From: Moniliella sp. 'wahieum'
Lineage: Eukaryota; Basidiomycota; Moniliellomycetes; Moniliellales; Moniliellaceae
NCBI GenBank assembly: GCA_003971905.1
Contig: RSEE01000115.1
Coordinates: forward strand, 124,001 to 188,000
Direction of reading: 5' to 3'
DNA: 64,000 nucleotides
In this document: piece by piece, positions 54,744-64,000 of the stretch
Layout of the letters: every line of letters begins with the position of its first letter
How positions within the stretch are numbered: the first letter of the stretch is position 1
Position numbers and translations under genes: made by a program
The notes under the pieces: model-generated
Told to the model about the DNA's origin: nothing
Databases searched by the model: none
The model's input: only the letters and a program-made list of their open reading frames with translations

Positions 54744-55977
54744 CTATGCTTGTAGGTTTGGGTGGAAGGTGATGTTTTGAGGGAAAAAAAGTACGGGGTA
54801 CATGCATGAGAAGAGCAAGAGAAGTGATGGAGAGGAATTAGCGTTGAAGAGTTGGATATTGGAAGCTTCCTCAGCAATGGTCAGGTCGATTGAATCGCCA
54901 AAGTAAGAAGGATCAGCTTCGCTGAGAGCCTGGATGCCTGCATTTGCCCATCCCGGTCGCCCAGGACATGGCACAAATACGCAGCAGGTGCAATAAAAGC
55001 CCGGTCGCTGTAATCTTCCAAGGCTTGGCGTCCCTCGCCCGCAGACCGGCCGGCACATCGGGCCACTGACGTAGGCCACGATAGGCACGGTGCATGGTTT
55101 GCAAGAGAGGGAGGATACGCTGGTCACCACTTACGGTGTAATAGCTCGAGAGACGCCAGGCAGTGCGGCATGCGTTCCACCCACAATCACCGTCTCGGTC
55201 AGACTCGAGCAGCTTTCCCCGTGGCGCAGACCAGCGGCCATTGTAGTTGGTGAGAAAGTCAGGCAACAGGACGTAGCCTTCGGGCAAAAGACTGAGTGCC
55301 GCCTGGAGCGTTGACTCGAGCACCCACTGCCACCGCGCCCGCTCGTTAGGGTCCTGTACCACCCGGTGAAACAGGAGGAAAGCAGAGAGAATAAAGTCGC
55401 TGCTCCGAGTAGAGTTGTAAAGCTTGACGTTATCACTGTCGTCTTGGTTGGCCCAGTCGCCCAGCAAAGGGGTGCCGAGGGACGGATGGATGTTGTACCG
55501 GAGAATAGCACTGGCAAGCAAGTTGCCCTCAGTCCAGTAGGCCTGATTCGGGAACATGGGCGAGTCGAGAAACGCTTGCCGGCAAGGAAGAGAGCGGTTG
55601 CGATATCATATCTGGAAGCAGGTTAGTGGACAACTGGGTTGGCAACTGCGGCTGAAACCGAAACGTCCGAGGGAATGGGCTCACCTCCATCGGTCGCATT
55701 GTCCGTCGCATCCTCTCGACGTAGATCTCACCCGAGCCGCGCTGGCGCACCTGCCACTTCATAAGCCCATGCTCGTTCTTGAATTGGAGAAAGAAGCGCA
55801 AGAGCTGGTCAAAATCTTGCTGGTTGTTGTGGTACACGCTGATCAGCATCGCGTAGCCGTGCGCTTCCGAGCAAGTAATGCATCGCCATTTTCGCCGCTG
55901 CCATTGTAAAAGCAGTAGTTGCCGAACGGCGAGGCACGCAGGTAGCGCTGACGCCAGTCTACATAGCGTGCTTCCAT
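54744..55977 (-). CDS. Glycoside hydrolase family 8 protein
   Basis: GH8 enzymes hydrolyse β-1,4 glucans, chitosan or xylan with inversion. The first certain residues are MEARYVDWRQRYL (ATG 55977); upstream in-frame LAVAILRPTTLRT is also GH8-like, so the true start may be earlier. Next is an NGSGENGDAL segment, then GYAMLISVYHNNQQ of the family's SEGxGYGM region, where the general-acid glutamate is expected; the slip at about 55870 hides it. Then FKNEHGLMKWQVR and DATDNATDG, a 73-bp intron (55684–55612), and the SATDGDxDIA-type block DIATALFLAGKRF. The (α/α)6-barrel continues: YWTEGNLLASAILRYNIHPS, GYVLLPDFLTNYNGRWSAPR, DGDCGWNACRTAWRLSSYYT. The end lies at 54881 or 54744, depending on frame. 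No signal peptide is seen. GH8 is mainly bacterial, so transfer is possible, though the intron shows domestication. Confidence 0.8.
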
Positions 55978-56343
55978 GGTGCGAAGGGTGGTGGGCCTGA
56001 GGATGGCCACCGCAAGCGGATCGGCGGGGATGTGGGTGGCCCGCCCGCCGTTGCTCAGCTGCGCGCGCTCAGCTGAGCGCGCACTGCCAGCCGTCACCAC
56101 CCACCGGTGCCTGCCACGTGGCGCCAACCACCGTGCACGGCCTCATAGCCGGCGTCACATCGGCGTTTCCACATCCATTTTGCTTTGCATTTCTTTTTCG
56201 GTCGCTTATTTTTTTTGGTGTTCGAGTCAGCTGCATCGCTTCGCCGCCGCCACCGCCCGTCTGCTGCCGCTTGCCAGCCAGCTTCGCCTGTCCTCTTGTC
56301 GGCCCTGTGTCCGTCTTGCCCCGCCTCGACGCTGCTAGCCCAC
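55978..56343. promoter_or_regulatory. Shared promoter region, GH8 / TRL1
   Basis: 366 bp between divergent starts, part of which may encode the GH8 N-terminus. It includes a GCTGCGCGCGCTCAGC/GCTGAGCGCGC near-palindrome at about 56057–56084. Confidence 0.45.
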
Positions 56344-59300
56344 ATGGCCGACGACTCGGTTCCCCATCTCCTGGCCTCACTCACCGGTTTTCGAATGAGC
56401 CAAGCCCATCGTGCGTGCCTCAACGTATGCCGCCTACCCTGATGGCACCGGGGCCGCGCCGACGTGGACCCCGCCGGTCTGAAGCTGCCAGACGAGCTTC
56501 GTGCTGCTGCCCTCGTTGACGTTGCGCGAAAAGGGGGGCATGTCCTTGAAATCGTGGAAGGTGTTAGAGCACGCGTACCGCTCACATGCCGACTCGGTAT
56601 ACAAGGCTGTCGGCCCTCGTGCCGACATCCCCACCCTGGCTCGGGGCTTTTTACCGAGGAAGGTCCGCAGGGGCACGGATTGTGGCGAGGGGCTACGACA
56701 AGTTCTTCAACGTCAACGAAATGCCGTGGACGCGGGTACGATTTTTTCCTTCGCTCTTCCCCAAGTGGCATTGACTGACATGCAACCACCACAGACTGAG
56801 AGCCTGCAGCGCTATACCGCCCCCCCTTATTACCTCACCTTCAAGGAGAATGGCTGCATCATCTTTGTTGCAGCTCTCACCCCCACCGAACTGGTCGTCA
56901 CGTCTAAGCACGGGCTTGGGCAGCTCAACTCCAGTCTCGCCTCTGCCTCAGCCCCCGACCCAACGGATGAAGAGGAAGCCTCACCCGACTTTTCTCAAGG
57001 CGGACTTGCGGTGTCCCATGCCCAGAAGGGTTCCGAGTGGCTTGACCGCCACCTCGCGCTGGCTAAGCGGACACGCGCCGAGCTCGCACAAGAGTTGTGG
57101 GCAAGGAAGGAGACGGCCATCTTCGAGTTGTGTGATGATGCGTTTGAGGAACACGTGCTTGCCTACGACCGGGAACATGCTGGCCTCTACCTCCACGGCC
57201 TCAATACCAATACTGTCCAATTCGCTACGTGTCCGCCAGCAGAAGTGGATGCGTTTGCACGCCAGTGGGGGTTTCACCCCACGCGCTTCCTCACCCTCCC
57301 TTCGTTCCCTGCAATGCAGGAAGTTGTCGCCCGTGTAGCCAAAGATGGTATGTGGGAGGGTCAACCGATTGAAGGGTTTGTGGTTCGGACAACCATCCCC
57401 TTACGGCCCCTAGCATTGAAGAAGCTCTTGCCGCCGCCCCCGAAGCGGTGGTACGCCCGCCTATGAGCGGGGCCAAACATGGTTCTACAAGGTTAAGTTT
57501 GATGAGCCGTACCTCATGTACCGTGACTGGCGCGAACTGGCCCGTCGGATGCTTGCGGACCAACAGTCCTGGGCTCAAGAATACGGCGATGATGCTCTCC
57601 GTCTGTCCAAACAGGAGGGAGGCACGCGCTACGATCCCATCCTGTCACTGCCCAGGACCTCGAGCATGCTCATGTCGAGTTGAGCCCCCCAACCCCCTTC
57701 GGCGGGAGTAGCTGGGGAAACTGGAGGTCTGTCTCGGAAGGCCGCTAAGCGACAGGCTCGTGCTCGATGGAACGCGCGGCACAGCGTCTGCATCAGCACA
57801 CTGAGACCGGTGGACGACCTCTCCCAACAAAGCCAAGCCTAAAACACAGGCCGGAAACACTCCTCTTCCTGGATTGGTGCTTTGACCAGCTCTGGGGTTC
57901 TGCGGATGGCCGCCTTCCCCACCCGAATTGTTCACCCAGTTCAACCAGGGAAAGGGCATCATTCATCTCCGTGACGAATTCTTGGCTTATTGCGAGTCCC
58001 CCGAAGGCAAAAGCCGCTTGCAGCCCCTCCTACCTGTACCCGAATTGGCAGCAAGGGTCTTATTCCAAGGTAGCCGCCCAGGCTGTAGCCCGCCGGACCT
58101 TTTACGCATACACTTATTGTCCCCATCTCTGTCCCGGGATCGGGAAAGACGACGCTGGCACGTGCATTGGGTGAGCTGTACCCTTTGGGCCATCCCCAGT
58201 CGGACTTGCTTCGGGGAAGAAGTCCAAGGCGGCCCAGTTCTTAGCCTTGGTCCTGGAAGAACTTAAAACGCATAAAATTGTCTTTGCTGATCGCAACAAC
58301 CACCTTTTCAAGCACCGCTCTGAGCTTATCGATCTGGTCCACCAATTCGAACAGCATGGTTGGGCTTTGGACTTCGCCTCAACCCAGCCACAGAAGAAAG
58401 GTAAAAAAGTGCAACCCGCACCTACTCCAGCGGTGGAGGGACCTAAGCCGCGTGTCCGCCTTGTTGCCCTTCATTGGACTTTGGCACCTGCGCCACTGGG
58501 AGATCAAGCAGTTGATTTTCTCACGTATTTTGGCTCGGGGACAGAACCACCGACGCTCAAAGCCGACGTGACCTCTCCCAAAGCCAAGTGGAGCACGAGA
58601 GACCATTTCCTGAAAATCAAGTGGGAATAAATCAAGCCCCGAGGTTCAGCCACTCGACCTGCTTGGGTGGTGGGAGAGACCGACCCCTCGGTTCAACGAG
58701 ACCCGATTGGGCTGATGCCATTTTCCACGATGTGATCCCCCTGAACATCAATTCGCCGCTGGAAGAGAATTTGGACACGCTTCTTCAATTGCTGCATTCG
58801 ATTGATCCTTCCTTCTCTCCCCTCTGAAGGAGAACGGATCGCGGCGCTGCTCCATGCTCATCAAGCTGCTTTGGGAGATAAGGATGCGCTGGCCTCCGAA
58901 GCTACACCCGCCCCCGCCCAAAAGAAGAAGAGCATGCGCCCCCGGTACTTCGGGATCAACTTCCGTGACATGGACTTGCCAACCTTTGTTCCTCCCCTGC
59001 TCCCTGCCGATGGCAAGGAGTTCTTCGCCGACATCCAATCGCAAGGTAAGATGGTGAGTGAACCCATGTGACTCTGGTGCACCGCATTCATGTGCAGAAG
59101 GACGAGGAAGCGATACGGTACGCTGAGAAGAAAGGACTTCCCCCCCCCGACGCGAAGGGAGCAAAGCGTGGGCTCAGTTCCTTCTACACTCGAGTCTTCG
59201 CTACCCCGGAGAACCAGTTTCCCGCGCTAGAAGGATTTGAGGTGGACGTCACAGGGATTTTGTGGTCGGAGCGTGTGATGACTTTCATCGTAGGGGACAT

Positions 59301-59505
59301 CCGTCACGCCACCTACCCTTGGCGCGCCAACCTTCCCTCGGACTGGGTGCCACGTCACCATTGGCACGGCGAACGAGAAGATTGCTCCGGTCGAGGCGCG
59401 CGCTTTGGCGGCTGCTTACCCTGACCACTTGCCCGCTGGCACGAAGATGCCAAGTTCGCACATCCTATTACGCTACAGGGTCAATTGGAGGGCATGATTG
59501 CGTAG
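56344..59505 (+). CDS. TRL1: Fungal tRNA ligase Trl1 (ligase–kinase–cyclic phosphodiesterase)
   Basis: Trl1 joins tRNA halves after intron removal and splices HAC1-type mRNA. ATG 56344 opens MADDSVPHLLASLT. The ligase domain shows VARGYDKFFNVNEMPWTR, a 59-bp intron (56736–56794), then YYLTFKENGCIIFVAALTPT with the KxNG nucleotidyl-lysine at 56843. ELVVTSKHGLGQLNSSLAS, IFELCDDAFEEHVLAYDREH, LYLHGLNTNT, TWFYKVKFDEPYLMYRDWRE and IIHLRDEFLAYCESPEGKS follow. The kinase P-loop is VPGSGKTTLARALGELY (about 58130–58180), then DRNNHLFKHRSELIDLVHQF. The phosphodiesterase domain has MRPRYFGINFRDMDLPTFVP and both H-x-T motifs, HVTLVHR (59065) and HVTIGTANEKI (59351). It ends AHPITLQGQLEGMIA, TAG 59503–59505. 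Breaks are numerous (about 56395, 56455, 56650, 57450, 57665, 57900, 58090, 58230, 58625, 58825, 59335, 59445). All three domains are complete in order. Confidence 0.9.
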
Positions 59506-61223
59506 CCAAGAAACGAAACGAACTGTGAACACCAACTAGGGGCACGGTGTTTAACAATTATAATCCGTCGCACACTTCTTCAGCTTCAGCAGCTGCGAGT
59601 ACGTAAAGAGAGATAGAACGCCAAGTCAGGAGCATCCGTCCATCCCAGGCCGGCCGCGCCCCAGTTTTAGATGGGGCCGGGGCATCATGTCCTTTGTGGT
59701 TGGCGTGGAGCAGAATAGGTGCAGCAGGTGGAGCCCGTAACCCCCGATACTCCATTGTAAACCCTTTGCCGCGGGAACTCAAGGTATGCAAGGCTGGTAT
59801 GCCCGGTTCAGATCGTACTTAGTGTGAAACTCCTCTGATCGTAAACGCACATGCGAATAGTGTTATGGGCAGGCCCCGGCGGCGGACTGGAGCCCGACCC
59901 ATAACTTGGGAGCGCTTTCCTTTGGAGGAGGACAGGCCATTCACAGTTAAATTGATCGAGCCTGAACACTGCTAGCAGATCCGAACGGCGCTAAAGACGA
60001 GCTCTTAGTGGCACTGGCATATGATACCTCTCAATCGGGACGTAGGTTCGCATATGGCAAAAGGCTGCCAATATTAAGTACCGGAACAAGCAGGACCAGC
60101 GTGCCTGTAGTCTGTTGTCCTGAAGGGTTGGCCAGAGGTTGACGCACAAAGATAGGGTAGGACAGGTCCTGTCTGACGGAACAACTCAACTATAGGCTTG
60201 TAGGATCCCGCAAGATCACAAAGGTAGGAGACTGAGAGCTGGAGATCGACGGCAATGGATGCCCGGTCAAAATACTGAAAGGTCAAAAGGTGGTCCCTGG
60301 AAGCAGGTCTGAGGGACTTTTGGCGAACGAAAAGGAACAGGGGAGTTGCCTGATGATCGATGATCAGTCAACTAACGATGGATTAACAAAGGATATTGTA
60401 CAAGGACAAAAGACGAAGAAAGGAAAAGACGAAATGTCATAGTTTGGCTGATCTCCTCGCTCCATGTCTAATTTCTTCGTCCCGAGCGTCTCTCGCACCT
60501 TCTCTGCTCTTCCGCTTTGCACCATGTCCTCTGCTCTTACTTTTTCCCCACGGACGATTGCTACATCCCTTGGCCTAATCCCGACTCTACTGGTCTCCCT
60601 CATTGCCTTATCCCCGATTGTGACACACGAAATGTAGTGAACGAAGGCGACGAAGTAGAAAAGGAAAAAACGAAATGACCCGCTACGGGGAAATGCACAT
60701 GGGCCAAGACGATCACAAGGGTCATATATCATGTATCATACAGGCAGGATCTATTAGGGATAGACAACGCACGAAGAAAAGGGAAACGAATCGAGATCAG
60801 TGCCACCCCGAAAGTAACACAGACCAAGTATAGAAAAAGGTTCCCCCACTCAGCCAGGAACGAGAGCCTCAATAAAATCAGAAATGTCCAATGTAAAGGG
60901 CAGGCTCTCCGCCCTGAGCTAGAAACGTAGAATGAATGAGGGAGAATCTCACAACGAAAACGAAACGCTCAGATCAGGAAACTGGTGTCTTACTTAGAGC
61001 TCATTTGCGCTCAAAACCAAAGACGAAAAATAATATTGAAGTAGGATAAAACCAGGGACTCAAAACGCTCACGATGCACGGATCACCTCAATCATCTCAG
61101 CCGCACAAAAGGGACTTTTGATCATTGATTCTAGTTGAATAGATTGATGGAAACATAAATGCTCCATTTGGATATAATGGAGTGCATGGGTTTGTTTAAC
61201 GTGGGTTCAGACAAACCATCTTT
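59506..61223. other. Gene-poor region
   Basis: No supported gene. Between 60375 and 61060 the plus strand is rich in GAAAAGGAAAACGAAA-type words, giving low-complexity open frames only. Confidence 0.45.
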
Positions 61224-61640
61224 GTCACGGGCGGGCGCCGCCACGGGCCCGCCTGGGGTTTTTTGGGGTACAATCCCTTAGGCGACGGTAGGTCGACTCA
61301 CGGTAGTTTCGGGCTTGGGCTGGTTGGTGAATCCGAGCAGAGCTAGGACGAGGAGAGGCCTTTGGTGAGGCGGCTGCATGTGTGGCAAGGCTGCGTCTGC
61401 ACCGGCTTGGGCGTCACTGTCTGAAGCCACCGGGACTTAGGGACGGGAGGAGGCAACGGCGGACAAACACTGCCTTGACTGAGACTGGAAATCGACGCGG
61501 CCAGAGGAGGGCTCGCGCGACTGGACTGGCGGGTTTTGCTGGAGGAGAAGTCGGACGCTAACAAAAGCAAGCTGCCTGTACTGTGGATCAATTGGCTGAA
61601 AACGGGCAGGAGTCGGACAGGATAGGCGAGAGGGTAGACA
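61224..61640 (+). repeat. Dispersed repeat family B, copy 2
   Basis: Begins TTGTCACGGGCGGGCGCC; same orientation as 28767–29185 and shares the blocks listed there. It is followed by GGGTTGAGACGAGAG repeats at about 61645–61690. Confidence 0.75.
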
Positions 61641-62500
61641 AGGGGTTGAGACGAGAGATTGACGAGAGGGTTGAGACGAGAGTGGGGACGAGAATGGAAG
61701 GTGGGGGAAAGATCCCCATCAACCAGGGGTACAGGCAGGATCAAAAGGGAAACGGATACAAGAGGGGGGTGTAGAAAGGAAGACATGTCAAAGCGAGGTT
61801 GGTCGCCACAGGCGCGACCGAGAAAGGAAACGGAAACGGGGACGGGACGGAAGACGCCGCCACGGGACTGGAAGCTCGGTGGGCCTTATTACTTAGGCCG
61901 GCCGACTTGGGCTTGGGCGGGGGGCGACTATTGTCGCACGGAGCATTATGGCCCTTCGGCCACGATACTTAATTTAGCCAACCATCATCACACTTGGTTG
62001 GCCTTCGGAGTAAGCTCTACTGGACATGTGCGGAGCAGGCGGGCCTTAGCTTCGGTCGGACCATCTCGAGTCCGCCGCAGCCCGTGACAATCTTAGCTTT
62101 GAGAGCCTTGACGTAGACGTAGCCTAGGCAAGGGAGACAAGGGGAGAGGATGAACTCGGCTGGATCGCCCAATCGCCGTCGCTCGTAACACGCATTAGGG
62201 AGGTCGATGGACTATATGCACTGCGCGTTCTTTATTTGACCCCCAGGAGCCATCCAAGAGTCATCACATATGTCCATGTCATAGAGGGCAAAATAGGGCA
62301 GCGTGGTCAAGACCACATTAGTATAATAGTGACTAGCGAGGGATTATCGATTATTACGAGTTGTTATACTGTGTGAGAGGACACGGCGCATCCCCGATGG
62401 AGAAGAGCGCTTTTAACATTATGGGTCCTTTCTTGTAAGTTACACCCAAAAAAGAGCCTTGCTCACAAAAAGGGCTATGTCTACGGCTAGTAGGCCAATA
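61641..62500. other. Gene-poor region
   Basis: Starts with a GTTGAGACGAGA(T/G) short tandem. The remainder shows no gene or known element. Confidence 0.4.
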
Positions 62501-62501
62501 T

Positions 62502-62660
62502 AATGCTTACCCTTCCTCTCTCCTCTGGATCACACGTCCATTTCATTGACAGAGCTTAAGGCTGGGACAGGGGAACGCTACGTCTAAACCTAACCGTTCA
62601 TCTTGCGGGGTTACTTGGGGCGCCACTAAGGTCATATGCTTACCCTTCCTCTCTCCTCTG
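62502..62660 (-). repeat. Dispersed repeat family A, copy 4, between 24-bp direct repeats
   Basis: The core 62545–62632 (ATTGACAGAGCTTAAGGCTG …) matches the reverse complement of 30124–30220 and the plus strand of 38733–38825. It lies between two copies of ATGCTTACCCTTCCTCTCTC (extending CTCTG), at about 62502–62525 and 62636–62659. Confidence 0.7.
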
Positions 62661-64000
62661 TGTATTTGATGCAGTTCTAACAAAATGATGGTAGGTGGGA
62701 GACGCCTCCAAAAGCACAGGGAAATGAAACACTGAAGAAACAATGGGCACATCATCATATGTAGACTCGCAAATGGATGAGTGACCGCCGCATCGTGGTG
62801 GAAGCCCACTGCACTCTTAGGACGTGCTGGTGATGAGGCTGCACACACTGGCGTGAAGACTGTCATCGGAGAGAGAGGAGAGGTTGGCCGCCCACTCAGT
62901 AACTGAGCGTTTTTGATGGTTGTGAGAAGTTCAGGCACGTTCAGATATGATGTTGCAACCGGCGAGAGATGCACGATGGTTAACGCTGAAGAGGTTTAGC
63001 GTTTAACGTACGTTTAACACTTATTAACGTTTAGGCCTTAGGACGTTATGAGAGGGGCTTGTCGAGCGCACATGAAAACCTTGAACAAAGACCGAGGTTA
63101 AGAACATATTGAACGAACGCGTGTATGTACATTGAATTGAGACTCATACTCAATCTTCGATGGTGGAACACAAAACGCGGCCTCTGTAAGCTGTATCGGT
63201 TATCCACTTCCAGCTACTGAATATTGATTGAAACATCATGTCGAAGCAAAGAGAAGGGAATGATTAATGAAGGGGAAAAGGGAGAAAAGTGAGAAGGTAG
63301 AAATGACATCTTGTGAGAGCAACACAGGATGCATATGGGCGCGTGGCTTGGCCATATGGCGTATCATATCACATGCAATCACACAGCACTAACCACTAGT
63401 CGGTCACAGTCACATGTCACACTCACTAGGCAACGGCAGCATTGTTTAATTTAAGGTGGCCTGAGGCCCTCAGAGCCATGGGAGTGGGCCGCTAGCCTGA
63501 GCGCCCACGCATATCATGCGCCATGCTGAGGCTACTGAGGCACCCCGTGCGAACATCGAGTGCACCGAGCCGAACGTGCAGACTGGTGCCGGCGGGATAG
63601 AGACATGCGAGACCCTGCGACACCTCATACTGAAACTGCGGGAGAATTTTGTCACAGGTCACCGGTCACTGATCGATGATGGATGGTCATCGTTCACCTG
63701 CCTATCACAAGATCACACGAACCACGCCGCGTCGAATTTAAGCTTTAAGCTTTACGCGTTACGCCTGCATAAGCTTTGTTTAAATGTCCGCTGTCACATA
63801 CATCGCAATGTGACATGCAGGATGCATGGCAAGGAGGGGCAGTATAGATGTAGCCTCAGGCCGCAGGCAGCGCCTGGCCACCGCTGCTCAGTATGTCTCA
63901 GAACTCAGTTCCAGATCACTTTGCCTGGTTTGCAATGCTGTGGTCTTTACATGCATTACACGTGACGCATTACTGTCGCCTTTCGTGACAAGCCTGCCAG
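62661..64000. other. Gene-poor terminal region
   Basis: No supported gene. It contains a GTTTAACGTACGTTTAACAC-type cluster at about 62996–63035 and an AAGCTTTAAGCTTTACGCG cluster at about 63739–63775, the same word types as at 47.9–49.7 kb. Confidence 0.45.

Noticed and set aside
1-64000. CRISPR arrays, rRNA, tRNA genes, bacterial operons
   Set aside because: No spacer-repeat arrays, no cloverleaf-like segments with a recognisable GGTTCGA-type B box in the right context, and no ribosomal RNA signatures were found by eye. A tRNA scan would be decisive for tRNAs.

Overview
The window is fungal nuclear DNA, most likely from a basidiomycete. Genes are GC-rich and are split by short GT–AG introns (about 45–160 bp, several with a CTAAC-type branch point). 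The proteins are typical fungal housekeeping types: a 161-residue tropomyosin like S. pombe Cdc8, Trl1-type tRNA ligase, Rtf2, copper-fist factor, Gid9 and U1-C. The phylum is an inference from composition and gene structure; no marker fixes the genus.

Layout. 1–1.7 kb holds unresolved coding scraps and then GT and GA microsatellites. 2–28.4 kb is gene-dense: U1-C (−), NUC1 (+), mitochondrial aldehyde dehydrogenase (+), THOC1/HPR1 (−), SDHAF4/Sdh8 (−), CLP1 (+), an ABC1/UbiB kinase-like protein (−), tropomyosin (+), a Myb/SANT protein (+), an O-methyltransferase (+), RTF2 (+) and a coiled-coil protein (+). 28.4–36.8 kb is gene-poor and repeat-bearing. 36.8–43 kb carries a copper-fist factor, a five-exon zinc-ribbon protein and GID9/FYV10. 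43–51 kb is repeat-rich, with a truncated Ty1/copia gag–protease remnant and many short self-complementary tandem words. 51–59.5 kb carries a disordered protein candidate, the head-to-head ribosomal genes uS8 and eS17, a GH8 glycosidase and tRNA ligase TRL1. 59.5–64 kb is again repeat-rich and without a convincing gene.

Most conserved genes are interrupted by single-base indels, mostly in short G or C runs, while the amino-acid match continues in another frame. The simplest reading is uncorrected long-read homopolymer error. I therefore give gene spans rather than exact CDSs and note the breaks. Several genes form divergent pairs with short shared promoter regions (U1-C/NUC1, SDHAF4/CLP1, UbiB/tropomyosin, uS8/eS17, GH8/TRL1). 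Four genes act in RNA processing or export (U1-C, THOC1, CLP1, TRL1). I see no evidence for one coordinated novel system; the most distinctive items are a 4-nt microexon, an ATG-only first exon, a fungal GH8 gene and two families of degenerate dispersed repeats.
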